Translations under genes and position numbers: made by a program
Part shown: piece after piece, positions 37,333 to 46,396 of the stretch
How positions within the stretch are numbered: position 1 is the stretch's first letter
Layout of the letters: every line of letters begins with the position of its first letter
Source: Pycnococcus provasolii
Taxonomy: Eukaryota > Chlorophyta > Pseudoscourfieldiophyceae > Pseudoscourfieldiales > Pycnococcaceae
Assembly: GCA_938743325.2 (NCBI GenBank)
Contig: OW568878.1
Location: forward strand, 372,001-436,000
Reading direction: 5' to 3'
DNA length: 64,000 nt
The notes under the pieces: model-generated
Seen by the model: only the letters and a program-made list of their open reading frames with translations
What the model was told of the DNA's origin: nothing
Database searches by the model: none

Positions 37333-38692
37333 GACAATAATAATGCCGCACGCACGCTTCAAGCTCGGCCTCAAGCTCGGGTGTATCCTTAAGCTTCCCG
37401 TTTGACTTCACGAGGGAGAACAAAAAGGAGGTCGGGCAGAGAAGGAGGGCTACCGGGTAGGGTGCCCCCCCCCCAATTTCCAATTTTTTGAACTCCCCCT
37501 CGACCTCGAAGTCTCGACCTCGAAGACTGCCCATAAGGTTTATGGGCGGAACCCCTCTCTCTCTCAGTCTCGGCCTGGTCGGGAGCTTTAGGTCGCAAGT
37601 GGGTCACCTGAGTGGGTCCCGCAGCCCCGGGCTGGCTTGGCTGGCTGGTCGGGATCCTTGACGCCTGAAGGGGACGCCTGGGCCTAACTTCTGGGCCTAA
37701 CCTTAGCTTTTAAGGAACCTGTACAGTTCCATTACGGATCCCCTCAGGTGGTCTTCTCCTCCCTAACCCTGCAGCCCTGCAGCCTGGTCTCTTTTCTTTT
37801 CAGGTGGGTAGGGTAGGCCCTCAGGTGTCAGGTGTCAGGTCCGCATATTCTCGCTGACCAGTCTTCTGGGTTCTCTGCCAAGACTGCCATGTGGCCTGAC
37901 TGAGTGATAGAACCTGATGGTCGTGAGGTCTCCCTGACTACTACGGTACCTATGGCTACAGTACCTATGGCTACCTGGCTCCCTCCACCAGGGGACCCGT
38001 CGATTTGAGAGACGATTTGAGGGTATGTAACCTTTACCAAGCCGGCAGGTTTCTGTCGTGTCCCAGGAATAAAATGTACCGGTAACTATGTTTCCCTGTT
38101 CGTCAAAGGTCGTGTTGTCGACAAGTCTTGTCGTCGTGTTCAGCGTCCCACCACCCTTCAGGCCCTACACCCTCAGGCTGTCAGGGGAAGCCACCCCTGG
38201 GGGGGGAAGCCTCAGGAGGTAGTGGTCGCCTCAGGTGGGGCCGGGCAGGTGGGGCCGGGCAGAGGGCGCCGGGCAGAGGGCGCCGGGCGGGCTGTTTGGG
38301 CGCGCACACACGCAACCACTTGGCGCGTTTTGGAAAGCACAGGTGGTTTGGCCCCTACCCTACCAAAACCCCAGTACAGTAAAATTTACTGGGCCAGTGG
38401 AGTTTCCCATCACCAGTGTACCACGGCTGCACGGGGTTGTATTTGATTTCCCCATCACTCCCCGGCCGCGGTTTTGCTTTCGCCTTAAGGCCGCACTGGC
38501 AACTGCCTTAAGTAAGCATACGCGGCGTCGGGTTAGGGCAGGGTTAGGGAGTACACCTGACAAGCTAGCCAAGCCATTAATTAGTCCATTCGTCCAATAG
38601 GAAGTGGCTGGGAGTGGCTAGGAGGTGGCTGTTACCTGCAGGGACTGTACAGGTGGTATCTTTCTTAGAACTTGTTTTACGGGGTTTTCTTG
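37333..38692. other. Long intergenic region, no supported gene
   Basis: This 1.36 kb lies between divergent starts. It holds two GGATCC sites (37652, 37737), CTCAGGTG words repeated many times, a tandem TACCTATGGCTACAG (37945-37975), GGGCAGAGGGCGCCGGGCAG repeats (38255-38290), and a broken telomere-like motif (38531-38550). No frame is convincing. Confidence 0.6.
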
Positions 38693-41600
38693 ATGACGTC
38701 TCTTACCCAGGTTTGGTGTAACGAAACCGGTTGGTGTTGTCGTGATTCTGGTGATTCTTGCACAAAAGATAGTGGTAGAAGAAGAAGAAGAAGAAATGCA
38801 GCAATAGCAGCAACAACAACAACAAGAAGAAGAAGACTGGCAAGCAGAGAAATCCATGCGACGACTGCACTCACGTTCGTGCTGTCTCTGCTCTCTCTCG
38901 TCCTCTTGCACACAACGCATACAACCTTCGCGCAGCAGACGGCGCAGAAGGCGGTTCAGCGAGTCACCGTGACGGAGGACCAACCGCAGCCGTCCACATT
39001 TCTTCTCGTCGACACAAACACCAATACGACGTGGCCCACAAAAACGACGTTCGCGCCGGCTTGCCAACCGCGAAGCGCCAGCAAGTTCCAGCTAAGCAAA
39101 AGTGACGGAATCTTCGAGTACCAGCCAAGCCCGGACAAGTTCAGCACAACCGCAAACGACGTCGACGTATTCAGCTACGAGGCTGTGCGCGTCAACGAAC
39201 AGGGAAGACTCGTGCGCGCAGCGGCACTCGTCGAGGTGTACATCGAGCCTAGGAACGATGCACCCATAATCTTCGACTGCAAGGAGATCACGCCCGTCGA
39301 GTACGCATACCCCACGCAGCTCGAGCCAAACACGCTCACCGAGTGGACGGAGCGTGTCAACCGCCTCGCGCTCTCGTACGTTCCAGGCTCACCCATAGCA
39401 CGCGCAGATATGCGCGCTGTCAGCAGCCTCGCGGGCAAAGAGGCTACATGTTTTCCTGGCTCCATGGCGGACGGCGACACGCTCACTTGGCGCGTGCTCG
39501 TCGCGCCGGAGCATGGCACGGTCCTCGCAAGACAGTGCCACGACGCAATTGTCGACAAGACTTCGTACGAGCAGCGCTGCCTTGCTGTGAACGAGTTCAC
39601 GCAAATCGTAACCGCGGGATTCCAGCTGCCCGAACCGAACAGCTTCGTGTACATCCCCGACGCGGGCTTCCAAGGAACGGATGCATTCACATACGAGGTG
39701 AGCGACGAGCTTGGGCGCAACGGGGTTCCCAACGAAAAGCCGCTCAGCGCACGCGCCACCATAAGCTTCAAGGTTGGCGATGTGAGCAGCATACCATCGC
39801 CGATGTGCCGAAGTAGGGTGAACATGGCGGAGGACCTGAGCGTCTGCACGACGGGTGGGCCCGGCGAGGGCGCTGGTGGAATCGTCCTTCCACCATACCT
39901 CGGCAATGAGACGTCGTACGAGTTCCTCGCAACGCGTTGCGATCACATCACGACGGAGGAGAACCTCGGCCTGCCGTCGCGGCTGCTGCAAGGGAGACTG
40001 GAGCGCGACCCTCTGCCCGAGGATACCGCCTTCCTCGCGCCTGGCCTGCGCCACTACCTGTGCGACATGCTGCCCGCCAGCGCCGGCGCCGACAGCAGCG
40101 CCACACGAAATGCCTCCTCATTCTGCCCGCTTTCGCACCCGCGTCTCTGCGAGTCGGCGTACGATAAGGGATACCAGCCCTGGTGGGCGGATGCTGCATA
40201 CCCACGCTGCCGCGCGGACTTTGGATACGCCATGTACAACTGCTCGTTTGTACCCGTCGTGGAGATTGACGTCACGGATATTGCTGGGAATGCCATCACG
40301 AAGCAGTACGTAAATGAGAGCGCCGTGCGCCGATCGCTCGGACCTGAGCATGGCCTAAATGGGCATGTACATGTGGAATTCGACGGGCGAGAGAGCTGCG
40401 GCGAGAACGCAACATTTCTTGGACTGAACGCTTCGCTCAATTTGGCGGAGACTTGCAGCGACAAATATGGGCTGGAGCGGATTGCGGCAGGGCGGTATTC
40501 CTATCAGCCGCTGAAGCATCGACATGGATTTGCGCCGACTTACGAGACGGATAAATTTGGATACAACATATACCTCGTCGATGAGACGGACTGCCTTCGC
40601 AAGGACGGCACGACGACGCCAATCGAGGCCTGCGGCGAAGACTGCGTGGGATGCCGACTACAGCCTGACTTCCGGCGTTATCCCGGAACGAAGACGGTGC
40701 GAGTCCTTCCCATCGACGACGCGCCGATCGTGCGCGGCATTGTCGCAGCAACTGCTCTCGAAACTGCCGTGCCGTACAACCCGGCCAACGAAGCTCACGT
40801 GGGCCAGAACATCAAAGGCGAGGTGCTGACAACGGCGGTAGAAGCGCCGATGTGGGAACCTTTGCCACCAAACCCAAACGACGACGCGAGTGTGCACCCT
40901 GCGATCTACAACAACATTCAGCGCAATTTCAATCCCAATGAGTTGCCCATCCGCCTCGATGTGAACGTTTGGGATCGCGACATGACTGCCAACTCCACGC
41001 TCAAGCTGCGAATTGTAGGTCTCCCATCAGAGGGTGAGGTGTTTGAGGACATCCCGGTGTACGACCAGAACGGTGGAATCACGGGATATCAGCGACGCAA
41101 GCTTGTGACACCGACAGCAGATGCACCAGATTCGGATGTACTCGAGCAGGCGCCCACATTCCTTACGCCGATCAACGATGTCTGGGACGTTTGGGCAGAG
41201 GCTCAGTTCACGCTGTACTATCTGGCACCGCCACTTCGTCACGGCTCGCCGCTTACGGAGCTGCGCATCGTCGCCATTGAGAACTATGGCACGGCATATG
41301 CTGTTACGAGCGAGCCGATGACGTTCACGATCAGCGTAAAGTGCGCTCCAGGCTACGTTGCTACCAAGTATGCGATCGACAATGTCAATGACACTTCGGC
41401 GGTGGAGCGGCTCACTCGCGCGTTTGCGTTTGGTGACGTGCGTGACACACTTTTAGACCTCTACGGATTCAGTACGCCCGGATCCATAGGAACTTGCTCA
41501 CGTTGCGCTCCGGGATATTTCAGCACTACTTTCAACACAGGCATTCTGCCCGCACCTTATTTTGCACCCGCCTGCATGCCGTGCTCCGCAGGATCGAGCA

Positions 41601-44600
41601 GCCCAGGCGGGCTGACGTATTGCCTCGGCTGCCCGTCGAATACATACTCCGACGCACCAGCGTCTGTGGCGTGCACCGCATGCCCGGCACAAGCATCTTC
41701 CGAGCCTGGCGCAAGCTCTCGTGATCAGTGCATCTGCGAGGCGGGCACCTTCGGACCAAACGGAGGGCCATGTCGTGCATGTCCGTTGCCACCTCCCACA
41801 GTCAATGTTGTTGGCACATACGGTGATCAGCAGAAGCCGGGATACTGCTGCGACGATTCAGTGCTGTGCTATACATGCTGCAAGACGAAAGGTTTACGCT
41901 ATCCTTTGCCGATGAATGGATTCTACGTTGCCGTCAATCGAACGTCGAAGCCGGAGGTGAGAAATCGATACATTCTGCAGTCGGGTAGCTTGGCACCCAC
42001 CGATTACCCGAAGTCTGCAATATTTCGCCCGGGCAGAACCACAGCAAGCGCGCAAGACGAAGATGCGCACTGGACTGACGTTGTGACCATGGTGCGGTGC
42101 ACACCGTTCCGCTCGCCGGACCCGCTGGGTGAGGTCGCGGGACTTGCCTGCCCGGCACTGCAGAGCCCCGAGCAGGTGGCTCGTGCGCCCGAGCATTGTG
42201 CGCCGGGTTACGAGGGATACGGGTGCTCGGAGTGCGCATCTGGATATTATCGCGAGAATGGTGCTTGCCTTGGCTGTCCAAACCCTCACGACGGCTTCCT
42301 TGCCGTGCGAGGTATTGTGCTGATTGCCACGTTCTTTCTACTTGCTCTCGCGGCACCAACGCTGCTTCTCTTCGAATTTCAGATTTGCACAATTCTCGTG
42401 CAGACTCTTCAGCTCATGAGCCTGCTCGCTTACGTGCCGGTAGGGTGGCCTGAGCGTATGTACCGAACCTGGACTGAGCTCGGCGTCGTAAACCTTGTCA
42501 CAGAGGCGTACCTACGCCCGGAATGTGGCAGTGACACCTTTATCAACAGGGGCGATCTCGCCTGGACTCTGCTCATCCCCGCGATTGCTGCGGGTGGTTA
42601 TGCTCTTATAATGCTGTCGTTTCTTGCCATGCACGGAATAGTTGTGCACGTGCTTTCTCCGCTCCTCAAGCGTCCTCCGCAGGATTTGGCATGGGCCAAG
42701 CCATTCATCTCCCGCGAATCGCTCGAGAAGGCCGGAAGGGCCTGCGCACACGCCACTGTGGCATTTCTACACCTAACTTCGCTACCAATGGCGCACGCAA
42801 GCTACCAGCCATTCCGATGCACAACGAACATGCTTGACGCCCAACGATATCTCGTCGGGCACCCGGACAAGTTTTGCGAATCCGGCTCCTCTGGTCTCGG
42901 ACTTTTGGGCCTTTGTTTCTATCTAGTTGCAATTCTGTCTATCCTGTCCACGGCAGTAATCACAGCCGGGCAGTCTGGAATGCTTGAGCGCGAGAGCACC
43001 GTCGGCTTTTTGGGCGTGCTGTACTATCGATACGAGGGGAGTTTCTTCTGGTACGAGTTTGTTCGCATCGTACGAAACCAAGCCGTCGTAGGTCTCGTTG
43101 CATTGCTGCCCCGTGGCGAGCTCAAAGATGGCGTGCGCATTTGCGGCACGCTGTTGGTGCTCTTTACGATAAGCATTTTGCACCTCTTCTACGCGCGTCC
43201 GTACGACTCGATCCACCTGCAAGTAGCGGATACGACGAGCCAGGTACTGCTCATGGTGCTGATTTTCTCCGGTTTCTTCTTTCATGTCCCGCAGGAACTT
43301 GTTGAGGGCCGTGAATTCATCAGTGGGGGATTCCGTGGTGGCCTCGAGGGAGTGATATTCTGTTTGATTGGCGTGTTCTTTGCCACGTGGCTGTGGTCGG
43401 CGCTATCGGACTCGTTCCCGCGCTCTTGGTCGCAACTTGTACGTGCCGTTCACAGGCGCATGAAGTTCCGCGCTCGCAAGTATTCCGAACAGCCATTGGA
43501 GCCTACGATGGAGCTGCCACCTGCGGTGAGCCAATTCCTTACGCTCGACGGCGAGCGCCATCTCGAGGCTCTCGAGAGGAAGGCGAAATTCGCGAACGCC
43601 CCTTCGGACGCCGTTGGGCCAGCCATGCGTAGCCCACTCGCCACAATCTCGCAGATTCTAGACAAGGTTTCCGCGTACGTCGAGGCGGAAGCTTCGATGG
43701 ATGCAGCCGCAGCGAATGCCGGTGCAAGCACGTTTGAGAAGCGCCTTCGCCCCGAGACGCGCTTGATGGTGCTTGAGGGCATGGCACGCTTTCCCGTTCG
43801 TGAGAATGTTCGAACAGCGCATTTCATCGACACGCTCTTCGCGCCGCGCAGTGGTGAGGTGCGCCATGGCGCAGGCCAGGGTCGCATCGAGGACAATTTG
43901 ACATTCTTCGACAAATTACTTGGTTACGTATTCGGCATCGGGATAGCTTCGCGGCGAAGGCAGCGTCGACTGTCCGTGGCGCAGCTCCTGAAGCGCAAGC
44001 GCGACAACATCACCGCGGCATCCGAACGGCATGGTCGTAAAAAGTTCTCCGTCAGCGGGTATCGGTCGTATGCCGAGGGACCAGCAAGTCAGCATGCGAG
44101 AACGCGGATGATGATGGCTGCTGCGCTGAGCAGGGGCGGCAGCGACGCCGCCAACGCGGAGGCGCCGCCAACGCCTTCGATGTCGACGACTCCCACTGCA
44201 ACAGAGCAGCGTGAGGATGAAGATGAGATTGTACCAGCGACGGATGCGCCGGCGGCGGCGGAGGAGACTGCCGAGCAGCCCGCCGAGGCTGAGGCTGAGG
44301 CTGAGACTGAGGCTGAGGCTGAGGAGGGTGTTACTGCACCACCCACAGACTCGGAGACTGAGACGGCTGGCATGGCTGCATCTGTTGCCGGCGACGAGGG
44401 TCCGATGCCACCATCAGCCGTTGGCGTTGCTCGCAGCTTTCAGCAGCATCCGGCGTTGCAGCCGTCAGAAATTCCGCCGTCGGCTGTGCAGACACATCTT
44501 GATGAGGAGAAGAAGGCGGCTGCGGCTCAACTAGAGGCACAGAAAAAGCTTCACGAGGAGGCTTTGGCGTTAGCTAGGGCGGCTGGCGCGGCAGCTGGCG

Positions 44601-45130
44601 CGGAGGCGTTGGCTTCAGGTCGATCGCAGCCACCACCGCCAAGTGCGATGAGCCAGCTATCAGATGCGCTACGCAGGCTCTTTGGTAGCGAGGAGGCTGC
44701 GCATCAGGCTGCGGCAGCTTTGCCTGAGGATCATCCAAGTTTACTGGAAGCAAGGGAGAAAGTTGACCTGTCGCCGCCCTCTCCCACGAAGACTAAGAAG
44801 AAGGAGGAGGAGAAAGAGCCTGCTGAAGTAGAAGACGTGCCACTCACAAGTGAGCAAGATGCGACGACGACGACGACGACGACGACGACTGCGTCGGATG
44901 AAGCTGCTATTCCCGCCGATGAAGGAGAGGCTGAGGAGGACGCGACGGCGACATTGGAGACTGACGCGAAAGAGCCTGCTGAAGTAGAAGACGTGCCACT
45001 CACAAGTGAGCAAGATGCGACGACGACGACGACGACGACTGCGTCGGATGAAGCTGCTATTCCCGCCGATGAAGGAGAGGCTGAGGAGGACGCGACGGCG
45101 ACATTGGAGACTGACGCGCCATCTTCTTAA
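38693..45130 (+). CDS. Giant receptor-like multi-pass membrane protein with cadherin/VCBS-like and GCC2/GCC3-type Cys-rich domains
   Basis: The product is 2145 residues from ATG 38693; upstream frame has only TTG. An Arg-rich start (GRRRRRRNAAIAA) is followed by a signal anchor (LTFVLSLLSLVLLHTT). The ectodomain (about 85-930) contains cadherin/VCBS-like strands (GFQGTDAFTYEVSDELGR). Residues about 930-1035 are Cys-rich like GCC2/GCC3 or TNFR/EGF-like repeats (CSRCAPGYFSTT, CMPCSAGSSSPGG, CLGCPSNTYSDAP). A second Cys patch precedes the membrane part (GYGCSECASGYYREN). About seven hydrophobic helices lie between 1200 and 1575 (VLIATFFLLALAAPTLLLF, LIPAIAAGGYALIMLSFLA, LGLCFYLVAILSILSTAVI, ICGTLLVLFTISILHLF). 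The cytosolic tail is long, acidic and repetitive, ending in a 50-residue duplication. This layout is known from protists; ligand and signalling output are unknown. Confidence 0.82.
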   Translation: MTSLTQVWCNETGWCCRDSGDSCTKDSGRRRRRRNAAIAATTTTRRRRLASREIHATTALTFVLSLLSLVLLHTTHTTFAQQTAQKAVQRVTVTEDQPQPSTFLLVDTNTNTTWPTKTTFAPACQPRSASKFQLSKSDGIFEYQPSPDKFSTTANDVDVFSYEAVRVNEQGRLVRAAALVEVYIEPRNDAPIIFDCKEITPVEYAYPTQLEPNTLTEWTERVNRLALSYVPGSPIARADMRAVSSLAGKEATCFPGSMADGDTLTWRVLVAPEHGTVLARQCHDAIVDKTSYEQRCLAVNEFTQIVTAGFQLPEPNSFVYIPDAGFQGTDAFTYEVSDELGRNGVPNEKPLSARATISFKVGDVSSIPSPMCRSRVNMAEDLSVCTTGGPGEGAGGIVLPPYLGNETSYEFLATRCDHITTEENLGLPSRLLQGRLERDPLPEDTAFLAPGLRHYLCDMLPASAGADSSATRNASSFCPLSHPRLCESAYDKGYQPWWADAAYPRCRADFGYAMYNCSFVPVVEIDVTDIAGNAITKQYVNESAVRRSLGPEHGLNGHVHVEFDGRESCGENATFLGLNASLNLAETCSDKYGLERIAAGRYSYQPLKHRHGFAPTYETDKFGYNIYLVDETDCLRKDGTTTPIEACGEDCVGCRLQPDFRRYPGTKTVRVLPIDDAPIVRGIVAATALETAVPYNPANEAHVGQNIKGEVLTTAVEAPMWEPLPPNPNDDASVHPAIYNNIQRNFNPNELPIRLDVNVWDRDMTANSTLKLRIVGLPSEGEVFEDIPVYDQNGGITGYQRRKLVTPTADAPDSDVLEQAPTFLTPINDVWDVWAEAQFTLYYLAPPLRHGSPLTELRIVAIENYGTAYAVTSEPMTFTISVKCAPGYVATKYAIDNVNDTSAVERLTRAFAFGDVRDTLLDLYGFSTPGSIGTCSRCAPGYFSTTFNTGILPAPYFAPACMPCSAGSSSPGGLTYCLGCPSNTYSDAPASVACTACPAQASSEPGASSRDQCICEAGTFGPNGGPCRACPLPPPTVNVVGTYGDQQKPGYCCDDSVLCYTCCKTKGLRYPLPMNGFYVAVNRTSKPEVRNRYILQSGSLAPTDYPKSAIFRPGRTTASAQDEDAHWTDVVTMVRCTPFRSPDPLGEVAGLACPALQSPEQVARAPEHCAPGYEGYGCSECASGYYRENGACLGCPNPHDGFLAVRGIVLIATFFLLALAAPTLLLFEFQICTILVQTLQLMSLLAYVPVGWPERMYRTWTELGVVNLVTEAYLRPECGSDTFINRGDLAWTLLIPAIAAGGYALIMLSFLAMHGIVVHVLSPLLKRPPQDLAWAKPFISRESLEKAGRACAHATVAFLHLTSLPMAHASYQPFRCTTNMLDAQRYLVGHPDKFCESGSSGLGLLGLCFYLVAILSILSTAVITAGQSGMLERESTVGFLGVLYYRYEGSFFWYEFVRIVRNQAVVGLVALLPRGELKDGVRICGTLLVLFTISILHLFYARPYDSIHLQVADTTSQVLLMVLIFSGFFFHVPQELVEGREFISGGFRGGLEGVIFCLIGVFFATWLWSALSDSFPRSWSQLVRAVHRRMKFRARKYSEQPLEPTMELPPAVSQFLTLDGERHLEALERKAKFANAPSDAVGPAMRSPLATISQILDKVSAYVEAEASMDAAAANAGASTFEKRLRPETRLMVLEGMARFPVRENVRTAHFIDTLFAPRSGEVRHGAGQGRIEDNLTFFDKLLGYVFGIGIASRRRQRRLSVAQLLKRKRDNITAASERHGRKKFSVSGYRSYAEGPASQHARTRMMMAAALSRGGSDAANAEAPPTPSMSTTPTATEQREDEDEIVPATDAPAAAEETAEQPAEAEAEAETEAEAEEGVTAPPTDSETETAGMAASVAGDEGPMPPSAVGVARSFQQHPALQPSEIPPSAVQTHLDEEKKAAAAQLEAQKKLHEEALALARAAGAAAGAEALASGRSQPPPPSAMSQLSDALRRLFGSEEAAHQAAAALPEDHPSLLEAREKVDLSPPSPTKTKKKEEEKEPAEVEDVPLTSEQDATTTTTTTTTASDEAAIPADEGEAEEDATATLETDAKEPAEVEDVPLTSEQDATTTTTTTASDEAAIPADEGEAEEDATATLETDAPSS
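44813..45118. repeat. Near-identical tandem duplication (156-bp period) in the receptor tail
   Basis: The segment at 44813-44968 is repeated at 44969-45118, differing only in the number of ACG codons in a poly-Thr run. Each copy encodes KEPAEVEDVPLTSEQDA, poly-Thr, then SDEAAIPADEGEAEED. The near-identity implies a very recent duplication. Confidence 0.93.
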
Positions 45131-45149
45131 GCTTGCCGGACTTAAAGTA

Positions 45150-46034
45150 TCATTGCAAGCAACTTGTAACTTTATACCAAACTATTTTGCCTTTAGTGGC
45201 ACCTTCACCCACTTCTGAGTCGTCGGTTCTTGGAAAGTAACGGCGCACACTATGACTGTACATCTGCATAATTGCCTCCTCTCCCGTGATCAAATCATGC
45301 TCACTTGCTCCGCAGTTCGTGTCCTTATGAACGCCACTTTCAAAGGTTGGCACTTGGCACCTCTCCTTCAGGGAGGATGTCCAAAGATACTTTTTCTGGC
45401 TGACGTTTTGATCTGGATTTAGCACACCGGCCCGCGTTTGACCAATACTTTAGATTTGCTTCAGATGGTTGCTCAGACGCACGCACATCCTTAAGAAATT
45501 GAACCGATTTCTTGTTTGATTTCATCTGATGTGGCCCTGTGCACATGGTGACATGGCGGTCGACTCGGAGCGAGTCGATTGTTGGTAGCAGTCGCTGTTG
45601 TATACTTGTATGCCGGGGGCCGGGGCGAGTTCGTGGCCGTTTTGAAATGTTAGAGGCGTTTTGGAACGCTCATGACGCGTACTCTCAAGTAGTGTGTGGG
45701 CCGTTTTAAGAAATCCCATCCGGTTGGAGATCGTCCGGCGCTGTTCCTTGGTGAGGCGGAGCTGAACCTTCGTCGCTGTGGGCTGTAAATTTGCGAATTT
45801 TATTGGTTTATTTTTTTGCCTCCTTTCCGCCGCCTCCGCCGTCGCGAGTCTGCCGAATGGCAGAACGGCGTGAAGGCACGCTCCCTTGATCACCCTTCCG
45901 TACGGATCGTTCGATGTGTTCACGACGATCGTCGCGCGATTGGCAGCCGACGCTCTCTTCACGTCGGCGATGCGCAACTCGGTGCACAAGTTCTTGAACG
46001 GAGCCGTGGCATCCTCCCCTCCAAGCCACCTCAT
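45150..46034 (-). CDS. Possible three-exon gene of unknown function
   Basis: Proposed exons are 45606-46034, 45449-45525 and 45150-45399, giving 251 residues. Intron 1 is 80 nt (donor GTATAC, acceptor CATCAG, phase 0). Intron 2 is only 49 nt (donor GTATTG, branch-like TGCTAAAT, acceptor CGTCAG, phase 2). The first exon alone is a 143-codon open frame from ATG 46034 (TIVVNTSNDPYGRVIKGACL, TKVQLRLTKEQRRTISNRMG). Later parts read VQFLKDVRASEQPSEANL and YLWTSSLKERCQVPTF, plausible protein in two different frames, which is why splicing is invoked. No domain is recognised. The stop would lie 19 bp from that of the receptor gene, matching the tight tail-to-tail packing elsewhere. An alternative is an unrelated decaying gene. 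Confidence 0.4.
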
Positions 46035-46396
46035 CCCTCCCCTCCCTCTCTCCTCGCTGCTGTCGTCGACGCACGTTGCATCACGAAAGGGCCCGCAGCC
46101 CGCTCGCGCGTCGAAGTTTGTTTCGAAAAGGGGTTCGACCAGTCACCAGAGGGTTCGACCAGAGGGTCCGAGCGGGATCCCAAAGAACCTATCTATCCCA
46201 AAAATCCCATTCCAAATGGAAATGCACGATGCGGGAGAGTACAATTATGTATCCCCGATCACTACGTGTAAAAGAAGGCCCAGGAGCATTTTTCCCGCGC
46301 GGAGGGAGGGAGGCCCATTTTCCTGTTCTTCCCCCTCCCCTGTTCTTTTCGGGGCCTGCTTCGCCTTTCCCCAAGCAGTCACAAAGCAGGCTCGCG
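46035..46396. other. Divergent intergenic region upstream of SCC2
   Basis: This 362 bp holds a repeated GGGTTCGACCAG (about 46131 and 46151), GGATCC (46175) and C/T-rich runs. The plus frame into SCC2 is open here but has no ATG with good context before 46397. Confidence 0.55.

Noticed and set aside
46131-46165. GGGTTCGACC repeats resembling a tRNA T-loop
   Set aside because: No acceptor stem, D-loop or anticodon arm can be folded around either copy; I found no tRNA or rRNA gene in the window.
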